From: Burkholderiaceae bacterium | GTDB taxonomy: Bacteria > Pseudomonadota > Gammaproteobacteria > Burkholderiales > Burkholderiaceae_C | Direction of reading: 5' to 3' | Assembly: GCA_023260355.1 (NCBI GenBank) | Contig: JALQVJ010000053.1 | Coordinates: 1-6,045 of the forward strand | DNA: 6,045 bases | Position numbers and translations under genes: made by a program | The notes under the pieces: model-generated | Told to the model about the DNA's origin: nothing | Database searches by the model: none | What the model saw: the letters and a program-made list of their open reading frames with translations, nothing else | Shown: positions 1-5,732 of the stretch, one piece after another | Position numbering within the stretch: the stretch's first letter is position 1 | How the letters are laid out: each line of letters begins with the position of its first letter

Positions 1-671
1 TGGGACTGGACAACGTGTTCATCGATATCACCGCCGAAGAAGTCCCCATCTTGGATGGTTCAGCCGCGTCATTTGTGTACCTGCTGCAAAGTGCAGGGGT
101 GGTCGCGCAAGACGCACCCAAGCAGTTCGTGCGTGTGATCAAGCCGGTCATGGTGGAAGAAGGCCAAGGCACGCCTGGACACAAATGGGCCAAGTTGGAG
201 CCCTACCACGGCTACAAGTTGCGCTTTGAAATCGAATTCGATCATCCTGCTGTTAGCGCGTCGGGACAGATTGTGGAATTTGATCTTGGCAGCGGTCGCT
301 ACGCCCGAGATATTGCGCGCGCACGCACATTTGGATTCACGCGGGATGTCGAGCTGATGCGCAGCCACGGCTTGGCGTTGGGCGGTGGGCTCGACAATGC
401 GATCGTGATGGACGATTTGAAAGTCTTGAATTCGGACGGGTTGCGCTACCAGGATGAGTTTGTGAAACACAAAATCCTGGACGCCATGGGCGATTTGTAT
501 ATTTTGGGCAAGCCGCTGCTGGCCGCGTACAGCGCGTTCCGAAGCGGGCATGCCATGAACAATCAACTGCTGCGGGCGCTGTTGGCCCAACCCGATGCAT
601 ATGAAACGGTGACATTCACGGATCACCGCAAAGCGCCGCAGGGTTTTGACGCCTTGATGCCGGCCTGGTAG
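1..671 (+). CDS. lpxC: UDP-3-O-acyl-N-acetylglucosamine deacetylase LpxC (3' part)
   Basis: LpxC is the zinc-dependent cytoplasmic deacetylase that carries out the committed step of lipid A synthesis. The reading frame is already open at the window edge (first full codon at 3), so about the first 85-90 residues of a roughly 305-residue protein are missing, including the first zinc histidine. The visible part starts at GLDNVFIDI, matching the E. coli GIDNIVIEV segment. Conserved landmarks are the [14 protein letters not shown] stretch, ARTFGFTRD, the second zinc site HKILDAMGD (bases 468-494, His and Asp equivalent to E. coli H238 and D242) and [10 protein letters not shown], holding the catalytic-type histidine equivalent to H265. 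The GTG at 15 is an internal Val codon, not a start. The C-terminus is nonpolar (ALMPAW); in E. coli a nonpolar C-terminal tail is the FtsH degradation signal, but whether this one works that way cannot be seen. Identity is very secure. Confidence 0.97.
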   Translation, partial: GLDNVFIDITAEEVPILDGSAASFVYLLQSAGVVAQDAPKQFVRVIKPVMVEEGQGTPGHKWAKLEPYHGYKLRFEIEFDHPAVSASGQIVEFDLGSGRYARDIARARTFGFTRDVELMRSHGLALGGGLDNAIVMDDLKVLNSDGLRYQDEFVKHKILDAMGDLYILGKPLLAAYSAFRSGHAMNNQLLRALLAQPDAYETVTFTDHRKAPQGFDALMPAW

Positions 672-680
672 GACTGTTCA

Positions 681-857
681 ATGCTGATCGCGCGCGCACT
701 CGTTCTGGTGTTGATGGGTTTGGCCATCGTCTGTTTCATTGGCTATATGGTGACGGGGCGATCCCAATTGAAGGACTGGGGCCTGAGGCTGCTTCGGTGG
801 ACCCTGTTCGCCGCGCTCGTCTTTTTCGGCACACTGATCGTCAGCCGCCTGATTTGA
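681..857 (+). CDS. Small two-helix membrane protein downstream of lpxC (58 aa)
   Basis: A complete 58-codon frame begins with ATG at 681, 9 bases after the lpxC stop, and ends with TGA at 855-857. A weak Shine-Dalgarno AGGA (670-673) overlaps the lpxC stop and lies 7 bases before the ATG, so the gene is probably translated from the lpxC transcript. The protein has a hydrophobic helix at about residues 2-23, a short polar linker with a GRSQLKDWG turn at about 26-34, and a second hydrophobic helix at about 38-56 ending SRLI. Positive residues (R27, K31, R37, R40) sit in the linker, so by the positive-inside rule the loop probably faces the cytoplasm. I do not recognise a named family. The codon usage and position suggest a real conserved small inner-membrane protein, but its function is unknown and any link to lipid A synthesis is inference from position only. 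Confidence 0.72.
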   Translation: MLIARALVLVLMGLAIVCFIGYMVTGRSQLKDWGLRLLRWTLFAALVFFGTLIVSRLI

Positions 858-867
858 GTGTGGTGCC

Positions 868-897
868 GTCGGCGCATAGATCGGTCTATGTGGCGAC
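868..897. terminator. Imperfect hairpin between convergent genes, possible bidirectional terminator
   Basis: Bases 868-880 and 885-897 are inverted repeats around a 4-base TCGG loop. The inner six pairs are perfect (CATAGA/TCTATG), followed by one G-T wobble, one G-C pair, one G-G mismatch and four outer pairs (GTCG/CGAC). The stem lies 10 bases after the small membrane protein stop and 18 bases before the ruvC stop, so it can serve both convergent transcripts. No T-run follows on either strand, so it is not a textbook intrinsic terminator; it may instead stabilise 3' ends. Confidence 0.45.
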
Positions 898-903
898 AGT
901 CAA

Positions 904-916
904 ACTTCGCCGAAGT
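904..916 (-). terminator. Short inverted repeat at the 3' end of ruvC
   Basis: ACTTCG (904-909) and CGAAGT (911-916) are exact inverted repeats separated by one base. A real RNA hairpin would have to use only about the outer four pairs with a 5-base loop. The repeat overlaps the last base of the ruvC stop codon and is followed on the minus strand by only two further T residues. It may add to the neighbouring larger hairpin, but on its own it is a weak termination signal. Confidence 0.2.
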
Positions 917-1461
917 CAGTAATGGCGACCGTCCTTGTACGCTGCGTGGGTTCTGGCCTGCAGCTCTCCTGATCGGTGCAACACGGCGGTCGAGCGTGCG
1001 ACTTGCGCATGTGTGATCGCCAGCCCTAAGGCGTCGGCGGCATCTGCGCTAGGGTGACCCGGCAAGCCCAATAACCGCTTCACCATTTCTTGCATCTGGG
1101 ACTTGCTGGCACGGCCGTAACCGACCACCGCCTTTTTGAGCTGCAACGCGGTGTACTCGAACACTGGCAAGTCCTTGGAAACCAGCGCGGTGACACAAGC
1201 ACCCCGGGCTTGACCCAGCAAGAGAGTGGATTGAGGGTTGACGTTGACAAACACGATTTCGACCGCAGACACATCTGGCTCATACCGCTGAACCACCTCT
1301 GAGATGCCGTCCCACAGTACCTTGAGCCGGTCTGGGAGCAAGCGCGTGGGTCCACCGGTTTTGATGGTTCCGCTTGCCACGTATGCCAACTGCCCGCCTT
1401 GCGCGTCCACAACCCCAAACCCTGTGGTTTGTAAGCCAGGGTCAATGCCCAAGATTCTCAT
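916..1461 (-). CDS. ruvC: Crossover junction endodeoxyribonuclease RuvC
   Basis: RuvC is the dimeric, metal-dependent nuclease that cuts Holliday junctions symmetrically after RuvAB branch migration in homologous recombination and repair. The 181-residue product has the usual family length. It begins [10 protein letters not shown] with the first catalytic Asp at residue 7. The second acidic residue is E68 in VEIVFVN, followed by the conserved LLGQARGA helix (82-89), and the last two catalytic Asp are D140 and D143 in [13 protein letters not shown]. These match E. coli D7, E66, D138 and D141, so all four metal ligands are present. The ATG at 1461-1459 overlaps the mtgA stop as ATGA, so translation is probably coupled to mtgA. 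The likely ribosome binding site is the G7 run at 1464-1470, only two bases from the ATG. ruvA and ruvB are not adjacent in the visible sequence. Identity is secure. Confidence 0.97.
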   Translation of the reverse strand: MRILGIDPGLQTTGFGVVDAQGGQLAYVASGTIKTGGPTRLLPDRLKVLWDGISEVVQRYEPDVSAVEIVFVNVNPQSTLLLGQARGACVTALVSKDLPVFEYTALQLKKAVVGYGRASKSQMQEMVKRLLGLPGHPSADAADALGLAITHAQVARSTAVLHRSGELQARTHAAYKDGRHY

Positions 1462-2174
1462 GACCCCCCCTTTTTCGGTACATCCACGGACTGCATGCGC
1501 TGTCGAATGACGCCAGAGCGTTGCATCAAATAGCCCGAGGTTGGGCGGTCTTCAAAACGCTTGGGGCTCGGCAACATCACGGCCAAGCGAGCGGCCTGGT
1601 TCGCATTGAGCGTCCAAGCGCTTTGTCCAAAGTAGCTTCGCGCGGCAGCCTCTGCGCCGAAGACGCCTTCGCCCCACTCCACATGGTTCAAGTACAGATC
1701 CAAGATTTGCGATTTGGTTAACCAAAACTCCAATGCACCCGCAATAACCAGCTCTTGCAGCTTGCGCGGGATCTGCCGCTCTCCACTCAAAAAGAGGTTT
1801 TTGGCCAGCTGCTGGGTGATCGTGGAGCCCCCCAAGGCACGCTTGCGATCACCCGATAAGTTGACTTGAAACGCAGACCACAAGGCGTCCCAGTCGACGC
1901 CATGGTGTTGCAAAAATCGGCTGTCTTCCGAAGCCATCACGGCGCGTCGCAGCACGTCAGGCAACAACCCGTGATCCAGATTGGTTTGGCGCCATTTGGG
2001 CATTTGCGGTTGGCTGCGCCAAAGCCTTGTCCATTCGCTGCGCTGCAGCGCCGTGCTGCTGGGTGTGACCCAGACCATGAAACCCACGCGCAAAAACCAA
2101 ACAAGTTGCAATGCCAACGTCGCCCACACGACCCAGCCCAACCATTCACGCCAAGCAGGCGATCGCAACTTCAT
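1458..2174 (-). CDS. mtgA: Monofunctional peptidoglycan glycosyltransferase MtgA
   Basis: MtgA polymerises lipid II into glycan strands at the periplasmic face of the inner membrane (family GT51) and lacks the transpeptidase domain of bifunctional penicillin-binding proteins. The 238-residue product has the expected length. A single membrane anchor spans about residues 11-35. The catalytic segment [13 protein letters not shown] contains the Glu general base at E83. It is followed by [16 protein letters not shown] (115-130), RKLQELVIA (137-145) with the conserved RK and E, and the motif [23 protein letters not shown] (161-183), all in the family order. The ATG at 2174-2172 overlaps the stop of the TonB-like gene as ATGA and is preceded by a clear Shine-Dalgarno GGGAGG (2186-2181, 6-base spacing), so the start is well supported. 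Its own stop overlaps the ruvC start. The protein ends KKGGS, encoded by the A5G7 run. Confidence 0.96.
   Translation of the reverse strand: MKLRSPAWREWLGWVVWATLALQLVWFLRVGFMVWVTPSSTALQRSEWTRLWRSQPQMPKWRQTNLDHGLLPDVLRRAVMASEDSRFLQHHGVDWDALWSAFQVNLSGDRKRALGGSTITQQLAKNLFLSGERQIPRKLQELVIAGALEFWLTKSQILDLYLNHVEWGEGVFGAEAAARSYFGQSAWTLNANQAARLAVMLPSPKRFEDRPTSGYLMQRSGVIRQRMQSVDVPKKGGS
1464..1475 (-). other. A5G7 run: ruvC ribosome binding site and candidate -1 slippery site
   Basis: On the minus strand five A (1475-1471) are followed by seven G (1470-1464), then TC and the ruvC ATG. In the mtgA frame this reads AAA AAG GGG GGG TCA TGA. Both A AAG GGG and G GGG GGG fit the X XXY YYZ pattern known to allow ribosomes to slip back one base. 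The ruvC frame is exactly the -1 frame of mtgA and has no stop between the run and the ruvC ATG. The simplest role is the ruvC Shine-Dalgarno sequence; slippage is a sequence-based possibility only. Confidence 0.5.
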
Positions 2175-3049
2175 GGTTGGCCTCCCATGTCCGTCACCAG
2201 TCGGTCGTCACGCAAAAAACGAAACGTCGAGACGACGACCAACTGGTCGGCCTGTTGCCTCAACGCTGGGTCAAAAGGCCCGAACTGCTGGCGGCGCGCC
2301 AAACCAACCGCTTGGGCGTCAAGTGCCGGCTGACCCGACGACTCGAGGACTTGGACGTGGGAGACGCGACCACTCGCCTCCACCACCATTTCGACAATCA
2401 AGCGGCCATATAGCCGCCTGCCAGCCTTGCTTGGAAATTGGCGCGTTCCCTGAACCTCTAACACCTGTCGCATGCGATCGAAGTAGAGCGCCGCAGGCGA
2501 TTGCTGGGCCGCGACTTGCGCGAACTGTCTTTTGGGGCGGACGCTCCCCATTTCAATGCGGCGCTCGATTTGGCCGATCAATCGAACCATGGCTTGCTTT
2601 TGTGCCTCCTGAGATGAGGCATGCACACGTTCACCTTCTTCGTTCCTATCGCGCGCCTCGAGCGCGTGGAGCTGGCGCTTGATTTGAGACAGCAGCAATG
2701 TTTGTTGGTTTTCCAATTGGCTCAGTTGCGCTCTGGTCTCTTCTAGGGCATCGCCAGAGCGCGACCACAGCGAGGGCGCCAGAGGTGTCAACGCACGCCC
2801 AGTGTCGGCTGTGCCACCGCCATTGAGATTGACTTGCGCAAGCACTTGCGCGCGCAAGGGCGCGTCTTGGGTTTGGGCATTGACCAACACCAATTCCAGC
2901 TCGGGCGCTGGCAACCGCATTCCCGGCGAGCCAGTGGGCCGAAGCGTCAAAGCGATCAGACTCAAATGCGCGGTCACTGAAAAGGCGATCGCCCACCACA
3001 GCACACCCCGAGGTGCATCAAAAAACGCGTGGGTGAGCCGATGTGCCAT
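2171..3049 (-). CDS. TonB-family C-terminal domain envelope protein with coiled-coil linker
   Basis: The 292-residue product has a short cytoplasmic N-terminus, one membrane helix at about 16-36, a periplasmic linker and a TonB-like C-terminal domain at about 189-280. In E. coli TonB the membrane helix carries an SxxxH motif needed for coupling to ExbB/ExbD; here S24 and H28 (SVTAH) have that spacing. The C-terminal domain shows the usual pattern, GRLIVEMVVEASGRVSHVQV followed by SSGQPALDAQAV and ending in a VVVSTFRF strand. The usual proline-rich Glu-Pro/Lys-Pro spacer is absent. Instead residues about 101-167 are rich in Glu, Gln, Arg and Leu with heptad-like spacing, suggesting a coiled coil, which is closer to TolA in layout. 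The ATG at 3049 lies 4 bases after the RNB gene stop, with GGGTGA just upstream as a modest ribosome binding site. No exbB or exbD is visible. The family call is good; energising an outer-membrane receptor is inference. Confidence 0.85.
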   Translation of the reverse strand: MAHRLTHAFFDAPRGVLWWAIAFSVTAHLSLIALTLRPTGSPGMRLPAPELELVLVNAQTQDAPLRAQVLAQVNLNGGGTADTGRALTPLAPSLWSRSGDALEETRAQLSQLENQQTLLLSQIKRQLHALEARDRNEEGERVHASSQEAQKQAMVRLIGQIERRIEMGSVRPKRQFAQVAAQQSPAALYFDRMRQVLEVQGTRQFPSKAGRRLYGRLIVEMVVEASGRVSHVQVLESSGQPALDAQAVGLARRQQFGPFDPALRQQADQLVVVSTFRFLRDDRLVTDMGGQP

Positions 3050-3053
3050 GTGC

Positions 3054-5096
3054 TCACCCAGCGGGCGGGGTTGCGTTCGACGAACCCGGGTCTTCGTCGT
3101 TGTCGAGCGTCATGGCGATTTTGACCCCGGTGCTGGCGTCCTCTTCGTCCCACTCCGCATCATCCTCTTGAGAGTGGTCCGCCTCAAGGCGTTCGATGAC
3201 TTGTGCACTGATTTCGAGCGCAATCAAATCGATGTCGCCCAAGCTCACGCGCACTTTGGTGCCTTTGGCCATACCTGTAGCGCCCACTGCATTCATGACC
3301 AAGGGAAAAGCGTCAGCGCGCACCAAACGCTCGTTCATCACTTGGGCCGTGCACTCCGTCAAGCCTTGTTGCTGAATCAAGCGCAAAGTCCAGTAGCGCT
3401 CCATGCCTCTTTGGAATTCGTTGTACGACGCATAGGTGGCCTCAAAACCACTGATCACGCCGAACAGTTGCGCGTCTTTGGGCTTGAATGGCGCAACCAA
3501 GGCCGCGGTAGTGCCATGCTGCACGCACGCCAACAGTTGCCACTGATTCACCAAGTCGGCGTACCTGCGCAAGGGCGACGTGCACCACGCGTAGCATGGG
3601 ACGCCCATGCCGGCGTGCGGCAACGCCTTGGTGCTCATGCGAACCTTGACGCCAGGGGCCATGCTCGCTTGGCTGCGGTAGATAGCCGGCACGCCCAGAT
3701 CGGCGAGCCATTGCCCCCAGTGTTGGTTGGCCAGGATCATGCTCTCTGCGACGATCAAATCGAGCGGGGAGCCGCGCCGACGCTCAGTGATCTTGACCGT
3801 CTCGTCGCCAGTGGGCTCATCGCCTGCGATGCCCTCAAGTGCAAAGTTGTAGTCCGGGCGGTTGAACAGCTCAGGCTTGCCACGCACCAGTTCGCGCGTC
3901 GCTTTGCGCTGCTGTGCCATGCGATACAACCAGCGCAATTCGGTGACCCACTCGCGCTCAGATGGCGCCGGGTCTTCTTGGTCAAAAAACGCCTGATTCA
4001 GTTCATCCTCGATGTGATCGTGTCGCAAGTTGTCCGCAATCCAGACCTTTTCCAAGGTACTGCGCTGGCTTTTGACTTCGGCTGTGGCTTCATCCATCTC
4101 GAGATAAATGGACAAGGCAGGACAGTGTCGACCCGCTTGCAGGGTGAACGTCTGAACCATGGCGTCTGGCAGCATGGTGATCTTGTGGCCAGGCATGTAA
4201 ACCGTCGACATGCGCGCGCGCGCCATGCGATCCATCGCGTCGTCGGGGCGCATCCCCAAACCGGGGACCGCAATGTGGATGCCCAAAGTCACTGTTCCAC
4301 TACCGAGACCGGTGACGGATAGGGCATCGTCAATTTCGGTGGTCGCGGCGTCATCGATCGAGTACGCATGGACTGGCGACGTGGGCAACCCGTCGAGATC
4401 AACATTGGGGACTTCCAGGGCTGGAAACCCGGTGCCTTTGGGAAACTGCTCAAACAAAAAGCGCTGCCAATGGAACTGGTAGGCACTGCGGATCGCGCCC
4501 ACGCGCTGCAACAATGCCAGCGGCCCCGATTGGGTCGCCTTGCTGGCTTGAACAACCGCCTTGTACTCGGGGGCGTTTTTGTCGGGCTTGAACAAAATTT
4601 TGTACAGCTGCTCGCGAATGGGCTCAGGGCATTGCCCATCCACCATGGCTTGGCTCCAGCTGTCTATTTGCGCCTGGATAGCCGCCTTTTTGGCGATCGC
4701 AGCCAGCGCTTGCTGAACCTGCTCATGCGGTGCTTTTTTGAAGCGGCCTTTGCCAGCTCGCCTGAAGTAGTGAGGCGCCTCGAACAATGCAATCAGTGCG
4801 GCCGTCTGTGCGACGGTAGAGGGTTGGTTGCCGAAATAATCCTGGGCCACGTCGGCAAAGCCAAACTCATCCTCCGGCGCACACTCCCACATCAGGTCCA
4901 AGTCCATGTCGGCCGACATCACGCGCGCTTGCTCCAGCAAGTCGGCAGCGCTGGGGTCTTGGAAACGGAGCAAGACGTTGGCGGTCTTGACCTTTTGGCG
5001 CTTGCCAGAGGCCATTTCGACCTGCACCGATGCGTCAACCTCCGACATCAAACGGCCGACCAAAAACTTACCTGAATCGTCAAACAATATGTTCAT
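3054..5096 (-). CDS. RNB-domain (RNase II/R family) 3'-5' exoribonuclease
   Basis: RNB enzymes degrade RNA from the 3' end one nucleotide at a time using metal ions. The 680-residue product has an N-terminal region (about 1-230) without an obvious cold-shock motif, an RNB catalytic core at about 240-575, a small C-terminal beta domain (about 580-632) and a very acidic tail (about 640-670). The first active-site motif is SIDDAATTEIDDALSV, with D248, D256 and D257 aligned to E. coli RNase II D201, D209 and D210; E254 stands where Asp207 normally is. Further landmarks are VAESMILANQHWGQWL (449-464), the YRSQ segment and the signature TSPLRRYADLV (506-516), which carries the catalytic-type Arg. 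The N-terminus MNILFDDSGKFLVGRL fits the betaproteobacterial RNB proteins I know better than E. coli RNase II or RNase R, so I give no symbol. No strong Shine-Dalgarno precedes the ATG; GGGA is 10-13 bases away. The gene starts 33 bases after the esterase stop. Confidence 0.92.
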   Translation of the reverse strand: MNILFDDSGKFLVGRLMSEVDASVQVEMASGKRQKVKTANVLLRFQDPSAADLLEQARVMSADMDLDLMWECAPEDEFGFADVAQDYFGNQPSTVAQTAALIALFEAPHYFRRAGKGRFKKAPHEQVQQALAAIAKKAAIQAQIDSWSQAMVDGQCPEPIREQLYKILFKPDKNAPEYKAVVQASKATQSGPLALLQRVGAIRSAYQFHWQRFLFEQFPKGTGFPALEVPNVDLDGLPTSPVHAYSIDDAATTEIDDALSVTGLGSGTVTLGIHIAVPGLGMRPDDAMDRMARARMSTVYMPGHKITMLPDAMVQTFTLQAGRHCPALSIYLEMDEATAEVKSQRSTLEKVWIADNLRHDHIEDELNQAFFDQEDPAPSEREWVTELRWLYRMAQQRKATRELVRGKPELFNRPDYNFALEGIAGDEPTGDETVKITERRRGSPLDLIVAESMILANQHWGQWLADLGVPAIYRSQASMAPGVKVRMSTKALPHAGMGVPCYAWCTSPLRRYADLVNQWQLLACVQHGTTAALVAPFKPKDAQLFGVISGFEATYASYNEFQRGMERYWTLRLIQQQGLTECTAQVMNERLVRADAFPLVMNAVGATGMAKGTKVRVSLGDIDLIALEISAQVIERLEADHSQEDDAEWDEEDASTGVKIAMTLDNDEDPGSSNATPPAG

Positions 5097-5129
5097 GCGC
5101 CGATTGTCCCACGGCCCTCGTCGGCGGCG

Positions 5130-5714
5130 TTAGGCACGCGCCAAGAATGCGTCGACTTTGGGTAACCAGTCGCGAAAATCGCTCAGCGCATGGTCACCGC
5201 CCTCGACCCAATGGAGCTGCGTGTTGGCGTAGTAGCGCCCCAACTCTCGAGGGTCCAGCACTTCGTCCTGGGTGCCAATCAAAGTCATGCAGTCAGGCCA
5301 TGGCGGCAATTGCGGGGTATCCATGGCCGCTAGTTCATCCAAAAAGTGTGGCTCAAAACGCATGGTCTGGGTGGGGTCGTGCCACAAAGGAAATTCCCCG
5401 ATCAACTGGCCGCCATGGGTATGTGGATGGACAGCAGGGTTGATCAACACCGTCCTCGCAGCCCATTTGCGCCCTAAATAGGTGGCATAAAAGCCGCCCA
5501 ATGACGAGCCCACCACTGCCGTGCGTTCCTTGGGCCAGTCGCGGCACAGCGCCTGGACCAATTCCATGGCCGCCTTGGGCGAGACAGGCAAAGCTGGACA
5601 ACACCACGTCCAATCGGGGTGGTGCCGCGTGACGTACTCATGCATCCACTGCGCCTTCGCAGACTGTGGAGAGGAGCGAAATCCATGCAGGTAAAGCAAA
5701 TGATCGATGGCCAT
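5130..5714 (-). CDS. YqiA/UPF0227-type alpha/beta-hydrolase (esterase)
   Basis: The 194-residue product resembles the small YqiA/YcfP-type alpha/beta-hydrolases, cytoplasmic proteins with serine esterase activity in E. coli YqiA and no firmly assigned natural substrate. It begins MAIDHLLYLHGFRSSPQSAKA, where the LHGF strand-turn and SSPxSxKA are typical. The nucleophile elbow is GSSLGG with S71, the probable acid is in LIGTQDEVLD (D150 or D154), and the histidine is H175 in EGGDHALSDF, so a full catalytic triad is present. The start is set by homology at ATG 5714-5712. The frame stays open 80 codons further upstream, but that part lies opposite rodA and reads as low-complexity polar sequence, so it is a shadow. 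Only a weak GAAG lies just before the ATG. It is the first gene of the five-gene minus-strand run. Substrate unknown. Confidence 0.88.
   Translation of the reverse strand: MAIDHLLYLHGFRSSPQSAKAQWMHEYVTRHHPDWTWCCPALPVSPKAAMELVQALCRDWPKERTAVVGSSLGGFYATYLGRKWAARTVLINPAVHPHTHGGQLIGEFPLWHDPTQTMRFEPHFLDELAAMDTPQLPPWPDCMTLIGTQDEVLDPRELGRYYANTQLHWVEGGDHALSDFRDWLPKVDAFLARA
5671..5687 (+). promoter_or_regulatory. Shine-Dalgarno GAGGAG and alternative rodA start at 5685
   Basis: GAGGAG at 5671-5676 is followed after 8 bases by ATG at 5685-5687, which is in frame with rodA with no stop in between. The added residues would be MQVKQMIDGHRFIISG. The site lies inside the esterase coding region on the opposite strand, so the match could be chance; if real, rodA and the esterase overlap head to head by 30 bases. 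Confidence 0.3.
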
Positions 5715-5732
5715 CGCTTCATAATATCGGGT
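5715..5732. promoter_or_regulatory. Divergent intergenic region with AT-rich -10-like boxes
   Basis: Only 18 bases separate the esterase start from the preferred rodA start. On the plus strand CATAAT (5720-5725) matches five of six -10 consensus positions, and on the minus strand TATTAT (5726-5721) also matches five of six. I find no good -35 at normal spacing for either. If used, both would give nearly leaderless mRNAs for the nearest starts. This is a weak candidate based on base composition and position. Confidence 0.22.

Noticed and set aside
69..626. Open frame of 185 codons opposite lpxC
   Set aside because: lpxC is certain on the plus strand and the opposite product has no family-like pattern.
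1419..1442. Six-pair hairpin in the start of ruvC mRNA as a frameshift stimulator
   Set aside because: It begins about 21 bases after the slippery run, beyond the usual 5-9 bases, and the sequence is constrained by the conserved IDPG and TTGFG coding.
1981..2682. Plus-strand open frame of 233 codons opposite the mtgA and TonB-like genes
   Set aside because: It crosses the junction of two well-supported minus-strand genes and its product is Arg/Pro-rich with no domain.
2802..4322. Long open frame of 506 codons on the plus strand
   Set aside because: It lies opposite the RNB and TonB-like genes, its product is His/Arg/Gln-rich with no recognisable domain, and both genes on the other strand have clear catalytic or family motifs. 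It is a by-product of codon bias in GC-rich DNA.
4368..5075. Plus-strand open frame of 235 codons opposite the RNB N-terminal region
   Set aside because: The N-terminal RNB region is continuous with the catalytic core and the plus-strand product has no recognisable features.
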